A stretch of 63,684 bases of DNA from Caryophanales bacterium UBA2298 (GTDB lineage: Bacteria > Bacillota_I > Bacilli_A > Izemoplasmatales > Hujiaoplasmataceae): positions 30,195 through 93,878 of the forward strand of contig DDWA01000038.1 in the NCBI GenBank assembly GCA_002345425.1, read 5' to 3'. The translations under genes and the position numbers were made by a program. This document shows positions 35,380 through 43,342 of the stretch, piece after piece; the stretch's first letter is position 1, and each line of letters begins with the position of its first letter. A model generated the notes under the pieces. The model ran no database searches. It worked only from the letters and a program-made list of their open reading frames with translations, and had not been told where the DNA came from.

Positions 35380-36231
35380 ATGGATTTAATAAATATAAAC
35401 GAGGTTTTACATTTTCTTTTACCAACCGATAAGATATTAAGTGTATCGCAAGTAAAAGATACCAAACTTAATAAAGTTTACAATGTGTTCGATATTCAAA
35501 CTGAAAAATGTAGATATATTTTGAAAAAAAACTCGGATTGTGATGAGTTGAATGTTTATCAAAAATTTAGTAAGGATGGGAATTTCAGAATTCCTTATTT
35601 AATCAATTATCGAGTGATGGGCAACGATGTATGGCTGTTGTTAAGCCATTCAGGAGATCAAGATATTCGTGGATTTCACATGGATGAAGTGACATCTCAA
35701 GTGGCAGGTGCAATTGCGGAGATTCATCTTTTTTACTTTAATACCCAGATTAAATCTTATGGCTACTATCAAGATATTTTGAAAGTGGTACCAGCAAAGT
35801 ATAAGGAGATATACAAATACTTTTTAAGAAAAATCGCTTTAACTCCTTGGACATTGATTCATAATGATTTACTACCTATTAATATACTAACAGACTCTAA
35901 AACAGTAACGATAATTGATTGGGAACCTAAGTACGGACCTTATTTTCTTGACATTGCTAGACTTATTGCACATAGAGACAATGAAGGTGTTAAGTATATG
36001 CCAAACGATTTTGTATTTGGTTTTATTGATGACTATTACTCACTAGTTATGGAAACCTATAATATTGAATATAGTGTGTACAAAAAAGATGTATTATTAG
36101 GTATTGTCTTCGAATACATACAAGTTTTAAAGCACTATTGGAGAGAACAGCAATTTGACTCAATATATGATGTGTATATTATTGATTTAGAAGAAGCAAT
36201 ACAAAGATTCTATATAAGCAGTGAATTGTAA
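35380..36231 (+). CDS. Aminoglycoside-phosphotransferase-like kinase
   Basis: About 283 residues of the APH/choline-kinase fold. The catalytic loop is seen as IHNDLLPINIL (HxDxxxxN) and the metal-binding segment as IIDWEPKYGPYFLDIARL (DxE/D-type). Substrate unknown: members phosphorylate aminoglycosides, choline, thiamine or other small molecules. ATG 35380 is six bases after GGGG; ATG 35368 is an alternative. First gene of a same-strand island of small enzymes. Confidence 0.78.
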   Translation: MDLININEVLHFLLPTDKILSVSQVKDTKLNKVYNVFDIQTEKCRYILKKNSDCDELNVYQKFSKDGNFRIPYLINYRVMGNDVWLLLSHSGDQDIRGFHMDEVTSQVAGAIAEIHLFYFNTQIKSYGYYQDILKVVPAKYKEIYKYFLRKIALTPWTLIHNDLLPINILTDSKTVTIIDWEPKYGPYFLDIARLIAHRDNEGVKYMPNDFVFGFIDDYYSLVMETYNIEYSVYKKDVLLGIVFEYIQVLKHYWREQQFDSIYDVYIIDLEEAIQRFYISSEL

Positions 36232-36244
36232 AAGGGGGAAATAT

Positions 36245-36895
36245 ATGATATCAAAGGTAAATTCTAAAGATACATTAGTAGAAATTGGCATAGAAAGTAT
36301 TGATGGACTAATAAGTGCTTTTACATCAGGTATGCCAATTTTAAGCATTGTTAAAAAGCTAAAGGAATTAAGCGATTCATTTAAAAATAAAAGATTAGTT
36401 AAAAAAATGATATTATTTCTAGAGGAAATTGAATCACTTCAAATAGAAGCAGATGAATTTCTTAATTCACAACTCAGTAATGAAGATGATCTTCAAAAAA
36501 ATGGAGAACTTTTATTTGCAATCATAGATAGAGCGGATGATTTAAGAAAAGCTAAACTTATAGGAAAATCCTTAAAATACTTGTTGACACATAAAATAGA
36601 CAATATGAAGAATATATATTTTCGATTATGTCATCTAATTAACGATGCATATTACGATGATTTAGAAGTATTAGTTTTGTTTAGAAAAGACAATGAACAA
36701 CTGTCAACAAATGATGAAGAACGATTAGAAGAATTATATAGATTTGGATTTTTGATGGATGTAAGATTTAGAGCAGATAATCTAAATGAATCACTTGGTA
36801 AATTAATAAATTCGGAAGGTTTTGAAACAAACGGTATACTTTATGTATTAAACAAATATGGGATATTACTAAAGGATATATTACTGTCCAAATAG
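36245..36895 (+). CDS. Uncharacterised helical protein
   Basis: 216 residues, not assigned. A hydrophobic stretch at about 19-36 (with GLISAFTSGMPILSI) is followed by KNKRLVKKMILFLEEI (48-62), an acidic helix and RADDLRKAKLIGKSLKYLL (96-114), then a C-terminal segment ending in NGILYVLNKYGILLKDIL. This order resembles a widespread hypothetical family of accessory regions that I know only by pattern, without known function. It lies 13 bp after the kinase gene with GGGGGAA before the ATG, so it is likely co-expressed. Confidence 0.7.
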   Translation: MISKVNSKDTLVEIGIESIDGLISAFTSGMPILSIVKKLKELSDSFKNKRLVKKMILFLEEIESLQIEADEFLNSQLSNEDDLQKNGELLFAIIDRADDLRKAKLIGKSLKYLLTHKIDNMKNIYFRLCHLINDAYYDDLEVLVLFRKDNEQLSTNDEERLEELYRFGFLMDVRFRADNLNESLGKLINSEGFETNGILYVLNKYGILLKDILLSK

Positions 36896-36958
36896 GATAT
36901 ATGATATTAACAAAGTTTCATAATATCTCTTGACACTACCAGATTGGAGCTCTTACCA

Positions 36959-37468
36959 TTGAAACGAACAATAATGATGTTGCCACAATTCGATAATATG
37001 GATGTTATTGAACAAATTAGAGACAAATATGATCCGTTAGCTAAACTAATTCAACCACATATCACTCTTGTTTTTCCGTTTGAATCAGAGGTTTCCAATG
37101 ACTTTCTTGAAGATGTTATCAAAAAGCAACTTATGTATATCAAGCCATTTGAAGTAGTTCTACAGGGTTTTAGTAAACAAATTGATGAAAATGCGTCATA
37201 TTTATTTCTTGACGTTATTATGGGGGCAATGGAGTTACAGAGCATTCACAATTTGCTTTATAATGTGAATTTTGCTACGCTAAATGAAGATTACACATAT
37301 GTGCCACATATAACTGTAGGAAGATTTAGTGAAGTTAGCTCATTAAATAACGCATATGCTGATGTAAAGAATCTAAACATAATGTTAAAAAGTAGAATTA
37401 ACAAGATTATCATTGAAGAGATTGCGACTGATGAGCAATCAATTGTAGTAAAAGAGATTTTTCTTTAA
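36959..37468 (+). CDS. 2H phosphoesterase (2'-5' RNA ligase-like)
   Basis: About 169 residues with the two signature HxT motifs, PHIT with H34/T36 and PHIT with H117/T119, of the 2H phosphoesterase superfamily (ThpR/YjcG type). Such enzymes act on 2',3'-cyclic phosphates or 2'-5' linkages in RNA or nucleotides. I prefer TTG 36959, nine bases after GGAG; an in-frame TTG at 36944 and ATGs at 36974 are alternatives. TTGACA lies at 36930-36935, so an internal promoter is possible. Confidence 0.82.
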   Translation: MKRTIMMLPQFDNMDVIEQIRDKYDPLAKLIQPHITLVFPFESEVSNDFLEDVIKKQLMYIKPFEVVLQGFSKQIDENASYLFLDVIMGAMELQSIHNLLYNVNFATLNEDYTYVPHITVGRFSEVSSLNNAYADVKNLNIMLKSRINKIIIEEIATDEQSIVVKEIFL

Positions 37469-37506
37469 TACGACAATACATAATACTTTTTGTGAAGGGA
37501 ACGAGA

Positions 37507-38289
37507 ATGGGAATAGAGAATACGTATAGAGAATCAATAGAAATACTAAGAGCAAGTGATATTATCAAAAAGTATCACATATCATTTAAAGCGGTAATTA
37601 TCACCTTTCAAAGCAAGGTACTAGAAGGACTTTTAAGAGAGAACTTAATTATTGAGATTGAAGATCGGAAAATCGGATCTGCTCATGGTAAGTATCCAAT
37701 TTATAGATTATCAAAAATGCCGAGTGTTCTCTTTTATTTATCACCAATAGGAGCTCCTACAGTTGTAGGCGTATTAGAAGAAATCACGTATGCATTCGAT
37801 GTTAAAAACATAATCATGTACGGTAGTGCAGGAGTATTAGATAAAGAGATAACAGCTGGCAAGATTATTGTCCCTAGTAAAGCGTATAGGGATGAAGGAA
37901 CAAGTTATCATTATCATCCCACTAGTGATTTCATTGATATCAATAACTATGGCTATATATCTCGAATTTTAGATAAAATCACAATTGATCATGTAATAGG
38001 ATTTACATGGACAACGGATGCTTTTTATAGAGAGACAGAATCCATTGTTAATGAACGAAAAGAACAAGGGTGCATTTGTGTTGAGATGGAGATTAGTGCT
38101 GTGCAAGCATTTGCAAATCTTAGAAAGCTAAACCTATATACATTTGTTTATAGTGCTGATAATCTAGATTCAACCAAATGGAACAAAAGGATTTTAGGCA
38201 ATCTATCAATTGATTCGAGAATCAACTACTTTTTAGTTGCTTCTGAAATAGCAAATAATGTTTTATATACTACATTAATAGAGGAGTGA
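37507..38289 (+). CDS. Nucleoside phosphorylase/nucleosidase superfamily protein
   Basis: About 260 residues. The core has the nucleoside phosphorylase-I features: MYGSAGVLDKEITAGKIIVP, then EGTSYHY, WTTDAFYRET and the substrate-binding VEMEISA. This looks most like uridine phosphorylase relatives with an extra ~75-residue N-terminal segment. The enzyme could phosphorolyse or hydrolyse a nucleoside; substrate unknown. ATG 37507 follows GAAGGGA. Confidence 0.82.
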   Translation: MGIENTYRESIEILRASDIIKKYHISFKAVIITFQSKVLEGLLRENLIIEIEDRKIGSAHGKYPIYRLSKMPSVLFYLSPIGAPTVVGVLEEITYAFDVKNIIMYGSAGVLDKEITAGKIIVPSKAYRDEGTSYHYHPTSDFIDINNYGYISRILDKITIDHVIGFTWTTDAFYRETESIVNERKEQGCICVEMEISAVQAFANLRKLNLYTFVYSADNLDSTKWNKRILGNLSIDSRINYFLVASEIANNVLYTTLIEE

Positions 38290-38294
38290 TTTAG

Positions 38295-38777
38295 GTGAAT
38301 TATTGTTCGAACTGTGGAAGAAAACTGGAATCTACACATTTACCTCAGATGAACGAGTGTCCGTTTTGCACTTATGTTGACTGGAATAACTGGGTTAACG
38401 TCTCTTGTGTTGTTGTAGCGTATAATCATAAAAACGAGTTTTTAATGATTAAATTAAAAGGAAAAGAAGAGGGTAAATTAACTTTTCCTGGTGGATATCG
38501 CGACTTAGGAGAAACTCTTGAAGAAGCCGCTAAACGAGAGTTCTTTGAAGAAACAGGTATGGCAATTACTCAGTTAGCTCTCTATAAAACCTATACAAAA
38601 GATGAACAAAGACTTATATGGGTCGTATATAAAACAAAAATTACTGATGTTAAATTTTTAGAAAACGATGAAGTTAAAGAATTACTTACTATTAGTGAAC
38701 CACAACAAGTTGATTCAACTTCATTTAGAGGTGAGTTGACTGAAAAGTTATTCTATGATTTGATACAAGAAAATTGA
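38295..38777 (+). CDS. Nudix hydrolase with N-terminal zinc ribbon
   Basis: 160 residues. A zinc ribbon (C4, C7, C22, C25) precedes a complete Nudix box: G67-x5-E73-x7-R81-E82-x2-E85-E86-x-G88. Nudix proteins cleave nucleoside diphosphates linked to another group; the zinc-ribbon type includes NADH pyrophosphatase-like members, but no specific substrate can be read. GTG start at 38295, five bases after the previous stop, with GAGGAG just upstream. Confidence 0.87.
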   Translation: MNYCSNCGRKLESTHLPQMNECPFCTYVDWNNWVNVSCVVVAYNHKNEFLMIKLKGKEEGKLTFPGGYRDLGETLEEAAKREFFEETGMAITQLALYKTYTKDEQRLIWVVYKTKITDVKFLENDEVKELLTISEPQQVDSTSFRGELTEKLFYDLIQEN

Positions 38778-38864
38778 TACCAAAAACAAATTTTTTTAGT
38801 AAAAATCTGGATGTAAAATGCTAGCAATTGTAAGATGCTAAATCAAGAAGAGGAAGGCTATTTC

Positions 38865-39494
38865 ATGTTACTAATAAAATATTTAGAAAATCCATGTGGT
38901 ACATCATCCATTCCTTATTGGAAACAACAAGTCATATCTATTCCTGAAAATATTAAAATCTATCATGAAAAGTTATTCAATCAAATTGAAGTAAAACCAC
39001 TTCATGTAGAAAAGTATTTTCGACTAATTCATCACTTAAATGAAATTCCAGAACCAAATCCTATGATCGAAACTATTGATATCAATAAAGATTTGCACGA
39101 GCTGATTACATTGGTTAATTTATGTTATGCTGATCAACAAATTTCTGTTGATGAAGATGATGTTAATGATTGGCTAAACAGAAAAGTCTATCTTAGCAAT
39201 TTATGGGTGAAGATAGTTCTCAATCAAGAAATAATTGCTATCGGAATTGCTGAATACGATTCAGATGCAGAAGAGGGAGTCCTCGAGTGGATTCAAGTCA
39301 ATCCAAAATACCATGGAAAAGGATACGGCAAGATAATTGTCAATGAACTTATCAATAGATTATCCGGTCTATCTCGCTTTATTACAGCATCAGGTAAATT
39401 AGACAATAAAACAAACCCTGAAATTTTATATAGACGATGCGGTTTTGTCGGTCATGATGTATGGTATGTTTGTAAGATAAGTGATGGTAAGTAA
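38865..39494 (+). CDS. GNAT family N-acetyltransferase
   Basis: About 209 residues. The acetyl-CoA-binding part is C-terminal: VLEWIQVNPKYHGKGYGKII contains the Q/RxxGxG/A-like motif (KYHGKGYG), and YRRCGFVGHDVWYV is the typical end. The N-terminal ~75 residues are of unknown fold. ATG 38865 has AAGAGGAAGG eight bases upstream; the in-frame ATG at 38835 lies upstream of that ribosome site. Substrate unknown. Last gene of the island. Confidence 0.8.
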   Translation: MLLIKYLENPCGTSSIPYWKQQVISIPENIKIYHEKLFNQIEVKPLHVEKYFRLIHHLNEIPEPNPMIETIDINKDLHELITLVNLCYADQQISVDEDDVNDWLNRKVYLSNLWVKIVLNQEIIAIGIAEYDSDAEEGVLEWIQVNPKYHGKGYGKIIVNELINRLSGLSRFITASGKLDNKTNPEILYRRCGFVGHDVWYVCKISDGK

Positions 39495-39520
39495 TGATTT
39501 AGGGTCACAGGTTCCCACCG

Positions 39521-39560
39521 TGTCCTCCAAAGGGTATGTTGGCGGACAAAAGAACACTTT
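39521..39560 (+). repeat. Direct repeat R2
   Basis: 40-bp unit that starts TGTCCTCCAAAGGG and ends GAACACTTT; 36 of 40 bases match R3. TGTCC and GGACA inside the unit form an inverted pair. Confidence 0.85.
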
Positions 39561-39588
39561 TCTTTCATTGTCCTACACTTTCCTCTGG

Positions 39589-39636
39589 TGTCCTCTAAAA
39601 GGTATGTTGATGGACAAAAGAACACTTTAAAGTGTT
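39589..39636 (+). repeat. Direct repeat R3 with terminal palindrome
   Basis: R3 (39589-39628) matches R2 at 36/40 positions. Its end forms part of the 16-bp perfect palindrome AACACTTTAAAGTGTT (39621-39636). Confidence 0.85.
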
Positions 39637-39877
39637 TTCATATAAAAATGCGAGTTCATTTGTGCTTCTATGGCATCAATGAATAATGAAATAACTTCCA
39701 AAAGTTGGAGATATGGTATACTAAAAATACCACTCTGATGAAGGGAGTTTTTTTATTTTATGGCTAAAACATATACATTAAGTAATCTATTTTTTTAGTT
39801 TTTTTTGGAACCATAATTTATTATAGAGAAAATTATGTTATAATAAAATCAAATAAAAAAGTGGAGGTGATTATATT

Positions 39878-41587
39878 TTGCTGATTTGGGTATTTTTAAT
39901 TTTTCCTTATTTAGTCATATTGGGTTTTACTTTAGCGAGAATTTTGAAGAAAACATCCTTACTTAGTGAAGTGATTTATCATACAGTTTTTCAGTCAATA
40001 ACTTCATATTTATTTGTAATGCTATTCCTTTTTCAAGGGTTTATTGACAGATTCTATGTGGCATTAATCGTAATCATATTATTGTTGGTAGTTGGCTTAT
40101 TTTATTTTATCAAAGAAACAGAATTTTCTTTTGCGATTGATAACGTTATTAAAATTGAAGGAATCAAGAATAATATATTGATTGTTTTAGTAACTGTTTT
40201 ACCTATGTATGTTGTTATGACTATTTTTAGATACCTACCTTGGTATTTACAGTTATTTCTTAGTTTGGTTTCAGTTTCTATTATTTTTCTATTATCAGTC
40301 TTTATCTCTAAAGCTATGGAAAAGTTTTTCCAGAACTTAAAAGATTATTTTATTGAATTAGGTAGCATTAAATATGTTATTATTTGGTTATCTATTGGGA
40401 TAATATTATTTTTTGGTTTCTTTTTTCAGATTCCAGTTAATTCACTAAAGAAAACACTTAATTTAAACAATAACGCAATTTACATGTCTTTTGATGGTCT
40501 TCCTGTGGATATTCAAAACAACTATGAGCAAAACCAATTAGTTGAATTAAAACTAGGAGATAATTTATCAACAAGAATTAGAGATTTTTATTTACAAGAT
40601 GATTACTTATATTTAAATTATGAGAATTATATTGAAGTTTATTCTGTATCTAAATCAGAATTAATTAAAAAATTCACTTTAGAATATAGTGAGAATGAAA
40701 CAATGGAACAAAATCCATTTAACAAATACTTTATTTTTTATGATGATAATTTATATTTCTTTGGATATTTCGGACTGTATTTACTTGATGAAGTAAGCAT
40801 CGAAAAGATTTCAACACATTCCTATACGAATACAAGAGTCTTTTTTGATAATGATAATACAATGAATCTTGTATATGGAAGTGGAATAAATATTTACGAA
40901 ATTTATGAAGTGCTTGATAATCAAGTGAATCTTGTTGAGACAATTGATTTAAACTTACATACTTATCAACAACTAGAAGTAATTTCAGAAACGCTTTTTT
41001 ATAGGAATGATAAGGATTATTATCTTTTTGAAGATTCGAGCATTAAGTTTGAAAATATAAGTGGTGAAAAAATATATAATAAAGAAATGCAACTTATGTA
41101 TTATTACTTAAATATCAAGGTATATCTAAACGACCAAACAGAAACAAAAACAATATTATCGCTCACACCAAATAAAATAGCTTTTGGCGGAATGGTTCAA
41201 AGCGAAATAATATTCACTGATGGAAATCAATTGGATAAAAGTAGATTATTAATTTTTAATAAAGACATGAGCGAGATACAACTATTTAATCATATGGATA
41301 CTGATAAGTTTATAAAGGGTAATGATTACGATTATAATTATGTATCAACTTACAGGGAAATAGATGATAACATCACATTTATGCAACTAGAAATTAAAGA
41401 AGACGAAACTTTGTTGACACTTTATAATTTAATTGAGGAAGATGTAGATATTCCATTACCTTTCTATACTCATTATGGCATATTCATTATGATATTTATC
41501 CTTATAGGAATTTTTATTCCGGTTACAGATGACATTAAATTTGTAACTTATATCGACTTTTCTTCAGTGAATAGGAAAAACGATTAA
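39878..41587 (+). CDS. Multi-pass membrane protein with large extracytoplasmic domain, function unknown
   Basis: 569 residues. Six hydrophobic helices near the N-terminus (about 1-20, 35-55, 58-80, 98-120, 125-145, 167-187), then about 350 residues rich in Tyr, Asn and Asp with repeated short beta-like units (for example, DDYLYLNYENYIEVYSV and DDNLYFFGYFGLYLLD), and a last helix near 541-561. The middle part could form a beta-propeller-like domain outside the cell. I do not recognise the family. Start is TTG 39878 after an excellent GGAGGTGA. It is monocistronic, ended by the hairpin at 41604. Confidence 0.75.
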   Translation: MLIWVFLIFPYLVILGFTLARILKKTSLLSEVIYHTVFQSITSYLFVMLFLFQGFIDRFYVALIVIILLLVVGLFYFIKETEFSFAIDNVIKIEGIKNNILIVLVTVLPMYVVMTIFRYLPWYLQLFLSLVSVSIIFLLSVFISKAMEKFFQNLKDYFIELGSIKYVIIWLSIGIILFFGFFFQIPVNSLKKTLNLNNNAIYMSFDGLPVDIQNNYEQNQLVELKLGDNLSTRIRDFYLQDDYLYLNYENYIEVYSVSKSELIKKFTLEYSENETMEQNPFNKYFIFYDDNLYFFGYFGLYLLDEVSIEKISTHSYTNTRVFFDNDNTMNLVYGSGINIYEIYEVLDNQVNLVETIDLNLHTYQQLEVISETLFYRNDKDYYLFEDSSIKFENISGEKIYNKEMQLMYYYLNIKVYLNDQTETKTILSLTPNKIAFGGMVQSEIIFTDGNQLDKSRLLIFNKDMSEIQLFNHMDTDKFIKGNDYDYNYVSTYREIDDNITFMQLEIKEDETLLTLYNLIEEDVDIPLPFYTHYGIFIMIFILIGIFIPVTDDIKFVTYIDFSSVNRKND

Positions 41588-41603
41588 GACTAATTTATTA
41601 AAT

Positions 41604-41641
41604 AAAAAAACTGGCTAATTTATGAAAATTACCAGTTTTTT
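41604..41641. terminator. Bidirectional terminator between the membrane protein gene and yidD
   Basis: AAAAAACTGG and CCAGTTTTTT with an inner TAATT/AATTA pairing; T-rich on both strands and placed between convergent genes. Confidence 0.85.
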
Positions 41642-41903
41642 ATTTTAAAGGGTTGAATTGATTTTTTCTCATTTTTTCTTTATAAACTTTCTTTTTCTTT
41701 GGAATTGGATCGTAACCACCATTTGAAAGAGGATTACATCTTAAAATTCTCCATAAAGAAAGAATTGAAGCGGTAAAAAAATTATAGTTTTTATATGCAT
41801 CTATTGCATAATTTGAACATGAAGGATGATACCTGCAAGTAGGATTTTTATATTTTGTGGCTTGTTGATAATTTTTGATTAATTTGATAAGAGTTTTTTT
41901 CAT
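41640..41903 (-). CDS. yidD: Membrane protein insertion efficiency factor YidD
   Basis: An 87-residue YidD protein, normal length. Signature CRYHPSCSNYAIDAYKNYN followed by RILRCNP and GGYDPIP. It is thought to help YidC-dependent insertion at the membrane. It normally lies near rnpA and yidC; here it stands alone on the - strand. Confidence 0.93.
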   Translation of the reverse strand: MKKTLIKLIKNYQQATKYKNPTCRYHPSCSNYAIDAYKNYNFFTASILSLWRILRCNPLSNGGYDPIPKKKKVYKEKMRKNQFNPLK

Positions 41904-42099
41904 GTTTTTACCTCTCTTGACATAATGATATCATATTTTTTTATTTAAGTCATCCAATTTACAGTTATCGCTAACTAACCAATTAATAAATGTAAAATAA
42001 TAGCTTTTATTGGAAAAATAGACTGTTTTAGCCAATATTATCTTGTTAATAATATTTTGTTATGGTAAAATATATATAATTTGAAATGGAGGAAATAAA

Positions 42100-43227
42100 A
42101 TGAAAAAAATATTTGGTTTAATTACATTATCATTATTCGCTTTTGCTTTCGTTGGTTGCGGTGGAACTACAACTACAGCAGCTTCTACAACAGCTTCTAC
42201 AACAGCTTCTACAACAGCAGCAGCGGGTTTTGAAATCGCTTTAGTTACAGATGTCGGAAACATTGATGACAAGTCATTCAATGAAGGAACTTGGAATGGT
42301 GTTGTAGAATATGCTACAGCAAATAACAAGACTTACGCTTATTATCGCCCAACTGAAGATAGTGCAGCGGCAAGAATCGAAGCTATGGAAGCCGCTATCA
42401 ATAACGGTGCAAAAATAGTTGTTTGTCCAGGGTACTTATTCGAAGAAGCTATTTTCCAAATGCAAACACAATATCCTAATGTTTACTTCTTATTGCTTGA
42501 TGGACAACCTCATGACGGAGATAACTATGTAACCGAAGATAATACACATAATGTTCTTTATCAAGAAGAACAAGCTGGATTCTTTGCTGGATATGCTGCA
42601 GTTAAAGAAGGTTATAGATCTTTAGGTTTCGTTGGTGGTATGGCTGTTCCTGCAGTTGTTCGTTACGGATATGGATTTGTTCAAGGTGCTGAATATGCAG
42701 CTGATGAACTTGGTTTAACTGCTGGTGCAGTAACAATCAAATATTATTATGCAGATGTTTTCTGGCCTGACACAGACTTAGAAACTAAGATGGATTTATG
42801 GTACGCTGGTGGTACAGAAGTTGTATTCGCTTGTGGTGGTGGGCTTTATATTAGTGTTGTCGCAGCAGCTGAAAGAACTACTTCTGGCGTAGTTATCGGT
42901 GTTGACGTGGATCAAAAAGCAGAATCTGAATTAATCATCACTTCAGCTATGAAAGCATTAACTTTATCAGTAGTAGATGCTTTAACAGAATTCTACGATG
43001 CAGGTATGGAATGGCCTACAGCTTTAGCTGGTCAAACAGCTTTATTAGGTGCTGCAAATGATGGAGTTGGTTTACCAACCAATACAGAAGCTTGGAGATT
43101 TGATAACTTTACAATCGCTCAATACGAAGCTATTTATGCATTAGTGGCTGATGGTACAATCGTTGTTAGCCCAGCTATTGACGTTCGACCTACAGTTACA
43201 CTTGTAACGGTAAATTACACCGCTTAA
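42100..43227 (+). CDS. BMP-family nucleoside-binding lipoprotein
   Basis: 375 residues. Lipoprotein signal peptide with lipobox FVGC (C20), then a Thr/Ser/Ala linker encoded by repeats, then the BMP/PnrA substrate-binding fold starting at EIALVTDVGNIDDKSFNEG, with GYLFEEAIF and DVDQKAES as further family segments. It captures nucleosides outside the membrane and hands them to the transporter encoded just downstream. A terminator-like hairpin and a separate promoter follow it, which would give more binding protein than transporter. Confidence 0.93.
   Translation: MKKIFGLITLSLFAFAFVGCGGTTTTAASTTASTTASTTAAAGFEIALVTDVGNIDDKSFNEGTWNGVVEYATANNKTYAYYRPTEDSAAARIEAMEAAINNGAKIVVCPGYLFEEAIFQMQTQYPNVYFLLLDGQPHDGDNYVTEDNTHNVLYQEEQAGFFAGYAAVKEGYRSLGFVGGMAVPAVVRYGYGFVQGAEYAADELGLTAGAVTIKYYYADVFWPDTDLETKMDLWYAGGTEVVFACGGGLYISVVAAAERTTSGVVIGVDVDQKAESELIITSAMKALTLSVVDALTEFYDAGMEWPTALAGQTALLGAANDGVGLPTNTEAWRFDNFTIAQYEAIYALVADGTIVVSPAIDVRPTVTLVTVNYTA
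42181..42216 (+). repeat. Three perfect 12-bp tandem repeats in the lipoprotein linker
   Basis: GCTTCTACAACA three times in a row, in frame, encoding the unit ASTT. Number of units may vary between strains without frameshift. Confidence 0.92.
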
Positions 43228-43247
43228 AAAAAGAAAAATTATTTCTT

Positions 43248-43278
43248 AGAAAAGGGTCAAAAACCCTTTTCTTTTTTT
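43248..43278 (+). terminator. Terminator/attenuator after the BMP lipoprotein gene
   Basis: 10-bp stem AGAAAAGGGT/ACCCTTTTCT with loop CAAAA and seven T. Confidence 0.85.
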
Positions 43279-43298
43279 ATGTTTTTTTGAAATTAAAT

Positions 43299-43313
43299 AT
43301 GGTATAATACCAT
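43299..43313 (+). promoter_or_regulatory. Promoter -10 box inside a palindrome
   Basis: ATGGTATAATACCAT: TATAAT (43303-43308) sits in the centre of an inverted repeat with 7-bp arms, 30 bases before the ATPase gene. A repressor binding here would block the promoter; no regulator is identified. Confidence 0.55.
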
Positions 43314-43342
43314 TATAAAAATTATAAATAGCGGGGGTTTGA

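Larger units (their letters stand above)
39495..39877 (+). other. Intergenic stretch at right edge of accessory island
   Basis: No gene found over 383 bases. It contains direct repeats R2 and R3, further TGTCCTC-like words, the palindrome at 39621-39636, a short ATG frame of 12 codons (39761 region) with no support, and the extended -10 (TGT-TATAAT, hexamer 39839-39844) and GGAGGTGA of the next gene. Confidence 0.65.

Noticed and set aside
39700..39800. Possible insertion-sequence end with a 12-codon start (ATG GCT AAA ACA)
   Set aside because: The frame stops after 12 codons; no inverted terminal repeat or further transposase fragment is visible, so it cannot be supported.
42060..42329. A - strand frame with Val/Ala repeats
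   Set aside because: It is the antisense of the Thr/Ser-rich linker of the BMP lipoprotein gene, which has the signal peptide and RBS.
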